Shown: positions 1 to 9,256 of the stretch, piece after piece | Layout of the letters: the number at the start of each line of letters is the position of its first letter | How positions within the stretch are numbered: position 1 is the first letter of the stretch | Source of the DNA: Bacillota bacterium | GTDB taxonomy: Bacteria > Bacillota > Limnochordia > DTU087 | Assembly (NCBI GenBank): GCA_012519025.1 | Contig: JAAYQZ010000060.1 | Coordinates: 1 to 57,071 of the forward strand | DNA length: 57,071 nucleotides | Direction of reading: 5' to 3' | Made by a program: the position numbers and the translations under genes | Notes under the pieces: model-generated | What the model saw: the letters and a program-made list of their open reading frames with translations, nothing else | Databases searched by the model: none | What the model was told of the DNA's origin: nothing

Positions 1-2
1 AT

Positions 3-1199
3 ACCGTTACTGAAATCAATCGGATACTCAAGCGGTACCTTGAGGGGGAGCCGCTTTTTCGGCGACTGATCATACATGGAGAGATCTCTAATTTCCGACA
101 TCATACATCCGGTCACATGTATTTTGTCCTAAAAGACGCCCAAAGCACTATGCGCTGTGTCATGTTTAGAGGGCACAACACGCGATTGCGTTTTACACCC
201 AGCGATGGTATGGAAGTTTATGCGACCGGTGCGATAACAATTTATGAAACCGGCGGTATCTATCAGCTGTATGTTGAGCACCTTGAGCCGGGCGGCATAG
301 GGGATCTGCATTTGGCCTTTGAACAGCTTAAGATTAAGCTCGACAAGGAAGGCCTTTTTGATGTCCAGAAAAAAAGGCCGCTTCCATTTTTACCTAGACG
401 GGTTGGCATAGTTACATCTCCCACTGGGGCAGCTGTTCAAGATATGGTAACCATACTCACCCGGCGTATGCCTCAAGTTGAAATCCTCATTGCTCCCGCT
501 GTTGTGCAGGGAAAAGAGGCGCCTTCAAGCATTGTGGAAAATCTCAATATGCTGCTTCAGTGGGGTGAATGTGATGTTATTATAGTCGGGCGGGGCGGTG
601 GCTCCATTGAGGACCTTTGGGCTTTCAATGAAGAAGCAGTAGCCCGCGCTGTGTTCGCATCTCAAGTACCCGTGATCTCCGCAGTCGGACATGAAACGGA
701 TATAACGATCTGTGACTTTGCTGCAGATCTAAGGGCCCCTACGCCCTCCGCAGCAGCGGAACTTGCGGTACCTTTGGTTTCAGCGCTGCTTGAGGAAGTT
801 TCTGTCCGTGAAATTCGTTTGAAAACAGCTTGGCATAGATATCTCAATGCCCGGAAGGAACGTCTGCTTGGTGTAAAGCGCATGCTCAACAGCTTTAATC
901 CTGTGGGAGTATTGCGTCAGCGTCAGCAGCGGCTCGATGAACTCGGCCAACGTCTTGAAGAGTCTATTCAAAGGCAAATTAAATCAAACAGACGCGAACT
1001 GACCGCGACTGTAAAGCTGCTGGACGGGTTAAGCCCTTTGGCCGTTGTGGCCAGGGGTTATGGGATAATTACCCAACGGCAGACCAAAGATGTAGTCACA
1101 TCGATCAAGCAGATTGATATAAATGAAGAAGTTGATGTAATGCTGCAGGATGGTGTTTTAACGGCTGAGGTTACCGAAATCAAGCCCAACAAGGCTTAA
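3..1199 (+). CDS. xseA: Exodeoxyribonuclease VII large subunit, 5' partial
   Basis: This is the large catalytic subunit of exonuclease VII, a cytoplasmic nuclease that degrades single-stranded DNA from both ends together with XseB. The frame is open from base 3, and the residues before the first internal ATG (117) read as the usual XseA N-terminal OB fold (VTEINRILKRYLEG, then GEISNF, then SGHMYFVLKD). The true start therefore lies just upstream of the window and only about 10-15 residues are missing. The C-terminal catalytic domain shows GIVTSPTGAAVQDM, a VGRGGGSIEDLW block and AVGHETDITICDFAADLRAPTPSAAAE, all family hallmarks. The stop lies 21 bases before the chosen xseB start, so the two are co-transcribed. 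Assignment is secure; only the start is unseen. Confidence 0.97.
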   Translation, partial: TVTEINRILKRYLEGEPLFRRLIIHGEISNFRHHTSGHMYFVLKDAQSTMRCVMFRGHNTRLRFTPSDGMEVYATGAITIYETGGIYQLYVEHLEPGGIGDLHLAFEQLKIKLDKEGLFDVQKKRPLPFLPRRVGIVTSPTGAAVQDMVTILTRRMPQVEILIAPAVVQGKEAPSSIVENLNMLLQWGECDVIIVGRGGGSIEDLWAFNEEAVARAVFASQVPVISAVGHETDITICDFAADLRAPTPSAAAELAVPLVSALLEEVSVREIRLKTAWHRYLNARKERLLGVKRMLNSFNPVGVLRQRQQRLDELGQRLEESIQRQIKSNRRELTATVKLLDGLSPLAVVARGYGIITQRQTKDVVTSIKQIDINEEVDVMLQDGVLTAEVTEIKPNKA

Positions 1200-1220
1200 C
1201 CATTAAGTAAGGTGGAGGCT

Positions 1221-1469
1221 ATGGAACAAAAAGAAACCAACAAAGAAGTGACGTTTGAACAAAACTTGGCCCGCTTGGAAGAGATTATTGGGACTATGGA
1301 AAAAGGGGATGTCCCACTGCAGGAATCTCTGGCCCTTTTTGAAGAGGGAGTGCAGATCGTCAGACGCTGCTCAGCTTTGCTGGAAGGAGCAGAAGAACGC
1401 ATTAATATGCTGTTAAGTAAAGACGAAGATGGGCAGCCGGTGATTGTCCCCTTTGAACATTCCGGATGA
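1221..1469 (+). CDS. xseB: Exodeoxyribonuclease VII small subunit
   Basis: Small helical subunit that binds XseA to form exonuclease VII. About 82 residues, the usual size, with the family signature FEQNLARLEEIIGTMEKGDVPLQESLALFEEG split around a helical hairpin. Start is uncertain: a GTG at 1212 gives three extra residues, but GGTGGAGG at 1211-1218 is the only SD-like sequence and lies just before the ATG at 1221. The stop codon overlaps a possible ATG of the next gene (ATGA at 1466), and the gene sits directly behind xseA as in most bacteria. Confidence 0.95.
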   Translation: MEQKETNKEVTFEQNLARLEEIIGTMEKGDVPLQESLALFEEGVQIVRRCSALLEGAEERINMLLSKDEDGQPVIVPFEHSG

Positions 1470-1486
1470 AAAGGAGTCTAACGCTG

Positions 1487-2386
1487 ATGGCACTAACGGA
1501 TTTCATGGATAGACATTTACCCCAGATAGAGATGGAACTAGAGAAATGTTTGCCGCAGGCGGTTGTGTATCCCGAAACACTGCACAAGGCCATGCGCTAC
1601 AGCACCATCGGTGCCGGCAAAAGGCTGCGGGCTCTGCTGGCTGTCGCGGCTTGTCAAATGGTGGGTGGGTCGGAATTTTCAAGCCTTGAGGCTGCCTGCT
1701 ACCGATTTGCTGCGGCTGTGGAAATGCTGCACGCCTATACCTTAGTCCACGATGACCTGCCGTGTATGGATGATGACGATTACCGCAGAGGCAAGTTATC
1801 CAACCATAAGGTGTTTGGTGAAGGATTGGCGGTATTGGCCGGTGATGCCCTGCTTACAGAAAGTTTTGCACTGTTGATGCAGCTGGTTGATCTAGCTATC
1901 CCTGCAGATGTGACTGTGAAGGTAACAAAGGAGCTGGCCCTTGCTGCCGGCAGCAGGGGACTGATTGGAGGTCAGGCCGTTGACCTTGCCTCAGAAGGAC
2001 AACTTGTTGATGCCGAGGTTCTGCGCTACATTCACACTCATAAGACAGGTGCTTTGTTTAGGGCCGTTCTCCGTGGTGGGGCACTTTTAGCCGGGGCTTC
2101 CGATACTGAGCTGGAAGCTGTGACAACTTATGCGGAGCACTTCGGTCTTTGTTTCCAAATTACCGATGATATTTTAGATGTAATCGGCGATGAGGCCAAA
2201 TTGGGCAAACGTGTGGGCAGTGACCTAGAGTCAAATAAAGCAACTTATGTTTCCCTGCACGGGTTGAAGCGTGCGAAAGAGATGGCAAAGGAAACCGCCC
2301 AAGCGGCACATGGTGCCATTCAAATTTTTGGCGACAATCGCGTACTGCGGGAGCTGACCGACTATGTGGTGGCTAGGGATCACTAG
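1487..2386 (+). CDS. ispA: Polyprenyl (farnesyl/geranylgeranyl-type) diphosphate synthase
   Basis: Condenses isopentenyl diphosphate with allylic diphosphates to make the C15-C20 precursors of undecaprenyl phosphate and quinones. The first Asp-rich motif is VHDDLPCMDDDDYRRG with the two-residue insertion typical of bacterial short-chain synthases, and the second is FQITDDILDVIGD. GQAVDL is also present. About 299 residues, as expected. I chose the ATG at 1487 because AAGGAG lies 10 bases upstream (1471-1476); the ATG at 1466 overlaps the xseB stop but has no SD. Together with dxs downstream it places isoprenoid supply on both sides of the OLE RNA. Product chain length cannot be read from the sequence. 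Confidence 0.95.
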   Translation: MALTDFMDRHLPQIEMELEKCLPQAVVYPETLHKAMRYSTIGAGKRLRALLAVAACQMVGGSEFSSLEAACYRFAAAVEMLHAYTLVHDDLPCMDDDDYRRGKLSNHKVFGEGLAVLAGDALLTESFALLMQLVDLAIPADVTVKVTKELALAAGSRGLIGGQAVDLASEGQLVDAEVLRYIHTHKTGALFRAVLRGGALLAGASDTELEAVTTYAEHFGLCFQITDDILDVIGDEAKLGKRVGSDLESNKATYVSLHGLKRAKEMAKETAQAAHGAIQIFGDNRVLRELTDYVVARDH

Positions 2387-2432
2387 GGACTGTGGATAAA
2401 AATTGCGACAGCAAGCAAAGGGGGAGCCGGTT

Positions 2433-3659
2433 GTGGACATCTATGAAAGGTCATTGGTTTACCATCGGCGGCTGCAAGGTAAAATTGAAATAAAAAGCCG
2501 TGCAGAGGTTGCAAATGAGCTGGATTTGAGTCTGGCCTATTCACCTGGTGTGGCAGAGCCGTGTCGGCGTATTGCCAAAGAGCGGGATTTAGTGTACGAA
2601 TTCACCAACAAAGGCAATATGATTGCAGTTGTTTCCGACGGTTCGGCTGTTTTGGGCCTGGGAAATATCGGTGCTGATGCGGCCTTGCCTGTGATGGAAG
2701 GTAAGTCTGTTTTGTTTAAGATGTTTGCCGGTGTTGATGCAGTGCCGATTTGCCTTAGATCACAAGATGTTGATGTGATTGTGGAAACTATAAAGCAGTT
2801 AGCACCATCTTTTTCCGGAATTAACTTAGAGGACATTGGCGCCCCTCGATGTTTCCAGATAGAGGAACGTCTGCAAAATGAAACGGAAATGCTCATTTTC
2901 CACGATGATCAACACGGTACCGCTGTTGTGACTCTGGCGGGTTTGATTAATGCCGGTCGTGTGGTTGGCAAAGAACTTCGCAAATTGAGGGTGTTGGTCA
3001 ACGGTATCGGTGCCGCCGGTTCCAGTGTAGTTCGTTTACTGCATTTATATGGAGTAGAGCATATAGGTGCTTGCGGCAAAGATGGTTTGCTTTATCCCGG
3101 TATGCCGGGTCTAAACCCTATCCAAGCAGAAATTGCTGTTTTGACAAATCCCCACGGTCGCCGAGGTCGACTCGGTGAGATCATCGACGATTATGACGTC
3201 TTTGTCGGCCTATCAACGGCTGATGTTCTAAGCAAAGATATGGTTCATCGCATGGGTCCAACACCAATCGTGTTCGCTCTTGCCAACCCCGAACCGGAAA
3301 TCCCCTTTGAAACCGCCAAAAGTGCCGGTGCAAAAGTGGCAGCATCAGGAAGATCCGATTATCCTAATCAAGTGAATAATGTTTTGGGATTTCCGGGTAT
3401 ATTTAGGGGTGCATTGGACGTGCGGGCGAAAATCATCAATGACGAGATGAAAATCGCCGCGGCTCAGGCCATCGCCGGGCTCATCAGCTCCAAGGAGCTT
3501 TCGGAAGATTATATTATTCCGAAGCCTTTTGATAAAAGAGTTGTACCTGCTGTTGCTTTAGCCGTGGCCAAAACAGCTATAAAGACCGGTGTGGCCGGGC
3601 TGGAATTAGCGGCAGATGCTCTGGCAGCTAAAATTCATCAGGCAATTAATTCCCACTAG
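2433..3659 (+). CDS. NAD(P)-dependent malic enzyme
   Basis: Oxidatively decarboxylates malate to pyruvate, linking the C4 pool to pyruvate in the cytoplasm. About 408 residues, matching the short bacterial malic enzymes without a phosphotransacetylase domain. N-terminal malic domain: AYSPGVAEPCRRI, VYEFTNKGNMIAVVSDGSAV, then the catalytic/metal region LEDIGAPRCFQIE and FHDDQHGTAVVTLAGL. The C-terminal Rossmann half has VNGIGAAGSSVVRLL. GTG at 2433 is preferred because GGGGGAG lies about 6 bases upstream; a TTG at 2403 would add 10 residues with no good SD. It sits between ispA and the OLE RNA, an insertion relative to the commonest OLE gene order. Cofactor preference cannot be read here. Confidence 0.95.
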   Translation: MDIYERSLVYHRRLQGKIEIKSRAEVANELDLSLAYSPGVAEPCRRIAKERDLVYEFTNKGNMIAVVSDGSAVLGLGNIGADAALPVMEGKSVLFKMFAGVDAVPICLRSQDVDVIVETIKQLAPSFSGINLEDIGAPRCFQIEERLQNETEMLIFHDDQHGTAVVTLAGLINAGRVVGKELRKLRVLVNGIGAAGSSVVRLLHLYGVEHIGACGKDGLLYPGMPGLNPIQAEIAVLTNPHGRRGRLGEIIDDYDVFVGLSTADVLSKDMVHRMGPTPIVFALANPEPEIPFETAKSAGAKVAASGRSDYPNQVNNVLGFPGIFRGALDVRAKIINDEMKIAAAQAIAGLISSKELSEDYIIPKPFDKRVVPAVALAVAKTAIKTGVAGLELAADALAAKIHQAINSH

Positions 3660-3689
3660 GCTGCCTTGGAAAGACGAGATTTTTATATC

Positions 3690-3718
3690 TTGTGACAAGG
3701 ATGTGCTTATGTTATAAT
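3690..3718 (+). promoter_or_regulatory. Housekeeping promoter of the OLE RNA
   Basis: TTGTGA (3690-3695) and TATAAT (3713-3718) separated by exactly 17 bases, predicting a start near 3725. It lies in the gap after the malic enzyme stop, so the structured RNA can be made independently of the upstream operon. Confidence 0.8.
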
Positions 3719-3724
3719 CATGAT

Positions 3725-4372
3725 AATTATAGTAGGTGGCGCAGTATCCTAGTCGATACGCCCATTTTCCAAGACGGGCCTAAAAATCCGTTAATGGCAC
3801 ATCGATGAAGTTCTTGGTGGTGGCCGCTGACGCCCAGTTGGGGGCTGTTGCTGAGGGTTAAGGCAGTGGGGCGATCTGCAAAGGCATGCAGGCGTGGACC
3901 CTGCCGCCGTGGAGACCCAAGTCCGCAGAAGGATACCTACTTAGGTAATGCTGCGGCTTGGGGTGTAACCTGCATGTGATGCGTGAATCTAGCGTTGGGT
4001 GCAGTGTAGCCTGCCTTGCGTGGGGTAATTGGGATGGTAGGTTCAAGTCCTGACTCGAAGGCCAAGAGGAAGGACCCGATGCTGCCTGAAATTTATCCTG
4101 CTAAAGAGGCTAGAAAATGGGGCAGGTCGTTGAGGAAATCTCCTAGGCTGTTCCATAGGACGCAAAGTGGGGATTGCAGTATGGACTAAGTGGTAATCCA
4201 GCCTCACCTTTGGCGACAGGGTGAAGCGGTCGTAAAGGAGAAATCGCCGGACCGGCAACAGTCCGGAGGGCCGTTGGGAAAACCTGCTGGACCTGAAGCC
4301 ATAATGTTTACTCATTTTGCGGCCATCTACTAATTTGTTTTGCATTTGCGGCTTGGAGCATCCAAGCCTTTT
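3725..4372 (+). ncRNA. ole: OLE RNA (ornate, large, extremophilic RNA)
   Basis: A region of about 650 bases without a credible protein gene but rich in local inverted repeats, for example GCCGGACC around 4245 with GGTCCGG-like partners, GATTTC/GAAATC pairs and CAGGTCG/CTGGACC-like complements. Known OLE RNAs are about 600 nt, accumulate to high levels in anaerobic or extremophilic Gram-positive bacteria, lie next to ispA, dxs and the gene for a membrane partner (OapA), and form a membrane-bound ribonucleoprotein tied to magnesium, alcohol and cold stress responses. Size, context, its own promoter at 3690 and the following membrane-protein gene all match. I did not align it to the published consensus, so ends are approximate: the 5' end comes from the promoter and the 3' end from a hairpin at 4350-4372. 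I saw no RNase P, tmRNA or group II intron core motifs. Confidence 0.85.
4350..4372 (+). terminator. Hairpin at the 3' end of the OLE RNA
   Basis: GGCTTGGA (4350-4357) pairs perfectly with TCCAAGCC (4361-4368) over a 3-base loop, followed by TTTT. The T tract is short, so it may terminate only part of the transcripts or mark a processing site, allowing read-through into oapA. It ends just before the oapA translation start region. Confidence 0.55.
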
Positions 4373-4395
4373 GATCCTTCATGAGGTGGTTATTT

Positions 4396-5004
4396 TTGGG
4401 AACGGATCTTAGGCGGTTTTTCGGGGTGGCTTTGGGAACATTCCTCATTTCTTTAATATCCAGCTACACCAGCACTCATCTTCTGGACGCACTGCCTGTT
4501 GTCCCCGCTTTTGGTGTACTCGCTGCTATAATTTTTTCGGGGATTATTTTTGATATAGTGGGTGTGGCCGCGACTGCGGCCAATGAAGTGCCCTTTCATG
4601 CAATGGCCTCTGACAGGGTGGCAGGAGCGAAGGAAGCTATTTGGATTGTTCGCAATGCTCCTTCAGTTGCCACATTCTGCAACGATATGATCGGTGATAT
4701 CGCCGGTACTTTGAGTGGGGCTGTAGGTACCGGCATTGCTTTTGCCCTGCTGCGGAATTTTCATTATTGGAACCAAGGACTTGTTGGGACATTGCTGATC
4801 TCTTTGGCGGCCGCAGCTGCAGTTGGAGGCAAGGCTTTGGGAAAAAATGTAGCAATTGCTAAAGCCGGTGATATTGTGCATGCGGTGGGAAGGATAATCT
4901 ATGCCTGGGAGGCGCTGACAGGATTGCGAATCACCAATTTTGGAAATACAGTGGGTAGACGGGTTCAAGGGAAAAAAGCGGCACAGAGGAGATTTATGAA
5001 GTGA
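4396..5004 (+). CDS. oapA: OLE-associated integral membrane protein OapA
   Basis: Small hydrophobic protein of about 202 residues with several predicted membrane helices (near residues 10-30, 38-62, 112-128 and 134-155) and a basic C-terminus ending in [16 protein letters not shown]-like sequence. Its position between an OLE-sized RNA and dxs is diagnostic for OapA, which binds OLE RNA and anchors it at the cytoplasmic membrane. The segment VGVAATAANEVPFHAMASDR resembles the conserved polar stretch of that family. Start choice: TTG at 4396 has GAGGTGG (4383-4389) six bases upstream, while the ATG at 4381 has no SD and sits almost on the hairpin. The stop overlaps the dxs GTG, so the two are translationally coupled. 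Function rests on context plus topology. Confidence 0.85.
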   Translation: MGTDLRRFFGVALGTFLISLISSYTSTHLLDALPVVPAFGVLAAIIFSGIIFDIVGVAATAANEVPFHAMASDRVAGAKEAIWIVRNAPSVATFCNDMIGDIAGTLSGAVGTGIAFALLRNFHYWNQGLVGTLLISLAAAAAVGGKALGKNVAIAKAGDIVHAVGRIIYAWEALTGLRITNFGNTVGRRVQGKKAAQRRFMK

Positions 5005-6899
5005 CATTACTTGATACAATCAATGATCCGAAACAATTACATGAACTGACTCAGCCGGAACTGGTGCGTTTATGCCGAGACTTAAGAGAGCGTATCATTC
5101 AGGTTGTGGAGAAAACAGGAGGGCACCTCGCGTCAAGCCTCGGTGTTGTGGAACTGACTGTGGCACTGCATTCCCTTTTAAATGCCCCTGCGGACAAGCT
5201 TGTTTGGGATGTTGGGCATCAAGCTTATGCCCACAAGCTGCTTACCGGTCGCAAAGATCAATTCCACACATTGAGGCAGCATAAAGGAATCAGCGGTTTT
5301 CCCGCCCGCCATGAAAGTGTTTATGATGCATTTACAGTGGGCCACAGCAGTACTGCCATCTCGGCTGCCCTTGGCTATGCGCTGGCACGGGATTATAAGC
5401 AGGAGGATTACAGCGTTGTAGCTGTTGTGGGAGATGGTGCCTTGACAGCCGGTATGAGTTTTGAAGCTTTGAACCATGCAGGACATATGGGCACCAGGCT
5501 AACCGTCGTCCTTAACGACAATGAGATGTCCATTGCCCCCAACGTGGGGGCATTGTCGGAATATCTAACTAGACTGCGCATGGACCCCACATTGAGCCGC
5601 ACTAAAGAAGAAATCGAACAGATTTTACGCCGCATACCCGCGATCGGGGATTCGATGATCAGGGCCACTGATCGGGCTAAACGATTGGTTAGACAGCTAG
5701 TGGTACCCGGTGTGTTGTTTGAGGAGCTGGGATTTACTTATATTGGGCCGGTAGATGGCCATGATGTAGACATGCTGCAGAAAGTGCTTAAAGAAGCTTT
5801 GCGGAGGAAAGGACCTGTGTTGGTCCACGTGATTACCCAAAAAGGAAAGGGCCATGAGGCTTCTGAGCGAAACCCTGTTCTTTACCATGGGGCTCCTCCT
5901 GCGGTACAGGCCAATGGAAGCCGGGCAACTGCCCCTACCTACAGCAGCGTATTTGGGGAGGCTCTAACTAAACTTGCCAAAGAGGATGATAAGATTACAG
6001 CCATTACAGCGGCTATGCCCGATGGTACCGGGCTTGGTAAGTTTAAAGAAGCATTCCCCGAACGGTTTTTTGATGTGGGTATTGCCGAGCAGCATGCAGT
6101 TACTTTGGCCGGCGGTCTGGCAGCCGGCGGTCTAAAACCGGTAGTAGCGATTTATTCATCTTTCTTACAGCGTGCATATGATCAAGTTATTCATGATGTT
6201 TGTTTGCCGAACTTGCCTGTGGTGCTTGCCATAGACAGGGCCGGACTTGTAGGTGAAGACGGACCGACACACCACGGTGTATTTGACGTCAGTTTTTTAA
6301 GGGCAGTCCCCAATCTTTGTATTATGGCTCCGAAGGATTCCCGTGAGCTAAAACAGATGCTTAATTTAGCTTTTGAGTTAAATACTTGTGTTGCCTTGCG
6401 TTATCCCAGGGGGGAAGTGCACGACAAGCTGCTCGATCAGCTGGGCTTGAAAGCCGATGTGCCGGTGGAATACGGAAAAGCAGAGGTTATTTGTCAAGGC
6501 AGCGACTTGACCATTGTCGCGGCAGGCTCGATGGTTGCAGCAGCTTTGGAAGTGGCTGGTTTCTTAAGCAAGCAGGGATTGAGTATAGGAGTCATCAATG
6601 CCCGCTGGATCAAGCCCTTAGACGCGTTCACAATTCTAAAAGCGGCCGCAGCATCAAAAAATTTAGTTACTTTAGAAGAAAATGCACTTGCCGGCGGATT
6701 TGGATCAGCTATCCAGGAACTGCTGGAAGCCGAAGGCCTGCTGGATAAGGTGAGTATCAGACGGTTTGGCATCCCAGATGAATTTGCTGAACACGGGACC
6801 AATGAGCTCCTACTGGAAAAACTTGGCCTTGACACAAAACAGCTAATTAGGCAGATCAGTGCTTTTATCAGCCAAGAAAAGAAAGTAGTTATTTCATGA
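5001..6899 (+). CDS. dxs: 1-deoxy-D-xylulose-5-phosphate synthase
   Basis: First enzyme of the MEP isoprenoid pathway: thiamine-diphosphate-dependent condensation of pyruvate and glyceraldehyde 3-phosphate. 632 residues, full length. Visible motifs are [29 protein letters not shown], the ThDP/Mg motif [18 protein letters not shown] with [13 protein letters not shown], the transketolase-type [14 protein letters not shown], and [18 protein letters not shown]. Start is the GTG at 5001, overlapping the oapA stop, with GAGGAG about 10 bases upstream. Its stop overlaps the tlyA start, so it is a tightly packed operon member. Confidence 0.98.
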   Translation: MTLLDTINDPKQLHELTQPELVRLCRDLRERIIQVVEKTGGHLASSLGVVELTVALHSLLNAPADKLVWDVGHQAYAHKLLTGRKDQFHTLRQHKGISGFPARHESVYDAFTVGHSSTAISAALGYALARDYKQEDYSVVAVVGDGALTAGMSFEALNHAGHMGTRLTVVLNDNEMSIAPNVGALSEYLTRLRMDPTLSRTKEEIEQILRRIPAIGDSMIRATDRAKRLVRQLVVPGVLFEELGFTYIGPVDGHDVDMLQKVLKEALRRKGPVLVHVITQKGKGHEASERNPVLYHGAPPAVQANGSRATAPTYSSVFGEALTKLAKEDDKITAITAAMPDGTGLGKFKEAFPERFFDVGIAEQHAVTLAGGLAAGGLKPVVAIYSSFLQRAYDQVIHDVCLPNLPVVLAIDRAGLVGEDGPTHHGVFDVSFLRAVPNLCIMAPKDSRELKQMLNLAFELNTCVALRYPRGEVHDKLLDQLGLKADVPVEYGKAEVICQGSDLTIVAAGSMVAAALEVAGFLSKQGLSIGVINARWIKPLDAFTILKAAAASKNLVTLEENALAGGFGSAIQELLEAEGLLDKVSIRRFGIPDEFAEHGTNELLLEKLGLDTKQLIRQISAFISQEKKVVIS

Positions 6900-7708
6900 A
6901 AATGAGATTAGACCTGATGCTTGTGAAAAAGGGGATAGCAGAAAGCCGCAACAAAGCCCAAAGTCTCATCATGTCCGGTATTGTTTTCGTGAATGGGCAA
7001 CGTGTGGATAAATCCGGTACAGCAATCCACAGTGATGCGGAAATTCAACTGCGGGGCGCACCCATACCATATGTGAGTCGCGGGGGCTTGAAACTCGCCA
7101 AGGCTTTAGAAATTTTTCCGGTACAGGTTTTAGGCAAGGAAGTCTTGGATGTCGGTGCCTCTACAGGTGGATTTACCGACTGCTTGCTGCAAAATGGTGC
7201 AAAACGCGTGGTTGCTGTTGATGTAGGTTATGGGCAGTTAGCCTGGCGCTTGCGGCAAGATGAACGGGTTGTTGTGATGGAAAGGACTAACATTAGGCAT
7301 GTGCTGCCTAAAGACTTGCCCAACCCCATGGATTTGGCCGTAATAGATGTCTCGTTTATTTCTTTGGGGAAAGTTTTACCGGCTGTTTCCAATTTGCTGA
7401 TCAGGGAAGGCCAAATTATTGCCTTAATCAAACCCCAGTTTGAAGCGGGAAGGAAGCAGATCGGTAAAAGAGGTGTAGTAAAAGACGCAGATGTTCATGT
7501 TGAAGTAATCATACAGCTTCTTCAATCGGCAGAGAAAGATGGTATGGGTCTGTTGAGCTTAACCCATTCCCCCATCACAGGGCCTAAGGGCAATATTGAG
7601 TTTTTGGCATTATGGCAAAAGGGCATTTCCTCTGTTTGTGCTGATTACCGCAAGCTCGCTCGTGAAACTGTGGAAGCGGCCCATTTAATGCTTCGCGGTG
7701 ATAGCTAG
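6896..7708 (+). CDS. tlyA: TlyA family RNA 2'-O-methyltransferase
   Basis: S4 RNA-binding domain at the N-terminus ([20 protein letters not shown], with [11 protein letters not shown]) followed by an FtsJ-type SAM-dependent methyltransferase fold with [19 protein letters not shown] as the SAM-binding loop and IDVSFISL as motif IV. TlyA proteins methylate ribose in rRNA; a hemolysin role claimed for relatives is doubtful. 270 residues, normal. ATG at 6896 overlaps the dxs stop; ATG at 6902 is an alternative. The dxs-tlyA-nadK-argR-recN order is widespread in Bacillota. Confidence 0.95.
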   Translation: MKMRLDLMLVKKGIAESRNKAQSLIMSGIVFVNGQRVDKSGTAIHSDAEIQLRGAPIPYVSRGGLKLAKALEIFPVQVLGKEVLDVGASTGGFTDCLLQNGAKRVVAVDVGYGQLAWRLRQDERVVVMERTNIRHVLPKDLPNPMDLAVIDVSFISLGKVLPAVSNLLIREGQIIALIKPQFEAGRKQIGKRGVVKDADVHVEVIIQLLQSAEKDGMGLLSLTHSPITGPKGNIEFLALWQKGISSVCADYRKLARETVEAAHLMLRGDS

Positions 7709-7764
7709 CCTTGGCAGGAATTCCCCTGTCAAAGGAGAATGCATGATCGGTGGAGGCGAAGACT

Positions 7765-8643
7765 TTGAGACAGATCGGTATCTTTCCCCATCTTGGAAAA
7801 CCCAAGGCAATAGAGCTCGCCCACACGACAAAAGCATATCTTACAGAACGCGGTGTTAAAAGTTGGGTTACACCAAAAGTTTGTCAGGCATTGGGCTGGG
7901 CAAAGGACAATTCTACAGTAGTTGCTGAAAAACCGCAGAATGTAGGAGCCGTTATCGTTTTAGGTGGTGATGGCACTATCCTGCACGGAGCGGGGTTCCT
8001 TGCACCATATGGGGTGCCGCTGCTTGGAGTAAACCTAGGACATTTGGGGTTTCTGACGGAAGTAGAACCAAAGGATCTTGAGTCTGCGGTGATAAAGCTT
8101 TTACATGGGGATTTTACCATTGAAAAACGGATGCTTTTGGAAGCGGCGGTGGAGGATGGTAAGGAAAAACAGCGGTTTTTTGCCGTCAATGATATAGTAA
8201 TCACCCGAGCGGCATTTGCCCGCATGGTTCATGTGGCCATTGATATAGAGGGTGTAGCTGCCGGCGATTTCTTGGCCGATGGTTTAATTGTTTCCACACC
8301 TACAGGTTCAACGGCATATTCGCTTTCTGCCGGTGGCCCCATTGTTCACCCACGTTTGCAGACAATCTTGATCACACCGATTTGCCCCCACAGTCTTGCC
8401 ACTCGTTCCATTTTAGTCCCACCTGAAGACGAACTGCGGATCAGAATAATCGATGATCGAAAAGCCGATGTATTATTAACCGCCGATGGCCGACCCGGTG
8501 CAGAGCTTAAATCAGCGGAATCTATAGTGGTGCAAAGAGCAAAGCGGTGTGCACATTTTATCAAATTGGGAGAACGCAGTTTTTATGAGGTATTACGCAA
8601 TCGCTTGGATTACCCGTCTTTGCATCCCCCGGGAAAAGTTTAG
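7765..8643 (+). CDS. nadK: NAD kinase
   Basis: Phosphorylates NAD to NADP in the cytoplasm. The family motifs are all present: VLGGDGTILHGAG (catalytic GGDGT), GVNLGHLGFLTEV, and the substrate loop DGLIVSTPTGSTAYSLSAGGPIVHP. About 292 residues. TTG at 7765 is preferred because GGAGG lies 8 bases upstream (around 7753-7757); the GTG at 7750 that opens the longest frame overlaps that SD. Followed by a gap of about 100 bases before argR. Confidence 0.96.
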   Translation: MRQIGIFPHLGKPKAIELAHTTKAYLTERGVKSWVTPKVCQALGWAKDNSTVVAEKPQNVGAVIVLGGDGTILHGAGFLAPYGVPLLGVNLGHLGFLTEVEPKDLESAVIKLLHGDFTIEKRMLLEAAVEDGKEKQRFFAVNDIVITRAAFARMVHVAIDIEGVAAGDFLADGLIVSTPTGSTAYSLSAGGPIVHPRLQTILITPICPHSLATRSILVPPEDELRIRIIDDRKADVLLTADGRPGAELKSAESIVVQRAKRCAHFIKLGERSFYEVLRNRLDYPSLHPPGKV

Positions 8644-8747
8644 GACGCGGATTTCCGGCGTCATGTACTGATATATCTCTCGAGATTGCTAGGGGGTGTG
8701 TGCGGCAAACCCAGCTTGAATGAGGCGGGTTTGCAAGGCTTTGGACT

Positions 8748-9221
8748 ATGAAAACCAAACGACAGGCACTGATTTTAGAGATCATTAGGGATAATGTAGT
8801 AGAAACCCAGGAAGAGTTAGCAAAACTGCTTCGAGAACGAGATGTGGACGTTACACAGGCCACCGTCAGTCGAGATGTGAAAGAGTTGAGATTGGTCAAG
8901 GTACCCACCGGTGAAGGACATTATCGCTATGGTGTTCCGTTTGAACCTACAGTCGGCGATGTGATGAGGCGTGCACGCCGCAGTTTCCACGATTATGTAG
9001 TGGAGATCGATTACAGCCAAAACATGATCATACTAAAAACTCTTTCCGGTACTGCAAATGCTGTGGCAGCATCTATCGATGATTTGAACTGGCCGGACAT
9101 TTTAGCTACAGTTGCCGGAGATGATACGATTTTAGTAATTGTACGGGATGATCGTGATAAACCTCCATCTGTCTCGGTTGGTGGAGTTTTAGATGAATTC
9201 AGGAAACTGCGCCAAAACTGA
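8748..9221 (+). CDS. argR: Arginine repressor ArgR/AhrC
   Basis: Arginine-responsive DNA-binding regulator. N-terminal winged helix (residues about 3-70) with recognition helix TQATVSRDVKELRLVKV, and C-terminal hexamerisation/arginine-binding domain including a DDTILVIVRDD-like stretch with the Asp residues that bind arginine. 157 residues, the standard size. Position between nadK and recN is conserved across spore formers and does not itself imply control of the neighbours. The 100-base leader contains an imperfect palindrome CAAACCC...GGGTTTG (about 8705-8732) of unknown role. Confidence 0.96.
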   Translation: MKTKRQALILEIIRDNVVETQEELAKLLRERDVDVTQATVSRDVKELRLVKVPTGEGHYRYGVPFEPTVGDVMRRARRSFHDYVVEIDYSQNMIILKTLSGTANAVAASIDDLNWPDILATVAGDDTILVIVRDDRDKPPSVSVGGVLDEFRKLRQN

Positions 9222-9256
9222 TAGTGAATTTGGGTATGGCACAAGGGGGGTCAGAT

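Noticed and set aside
3858-4345. Two reverse-strand reading frames inside the OLE region
   Set aside because: Proline/arginine-rich, no SD, no family resemblance; by-products of the structured RNA.
3725-4372. RNase P RNA, tmRNA or group II intron as identity of the structured region
   Set aside because: Their core signatures (for example the RNase P GAGGAAAGTCC block, tmRNA tag frame, intron domain V) were not seen, and the gene context fits OLE RNA.
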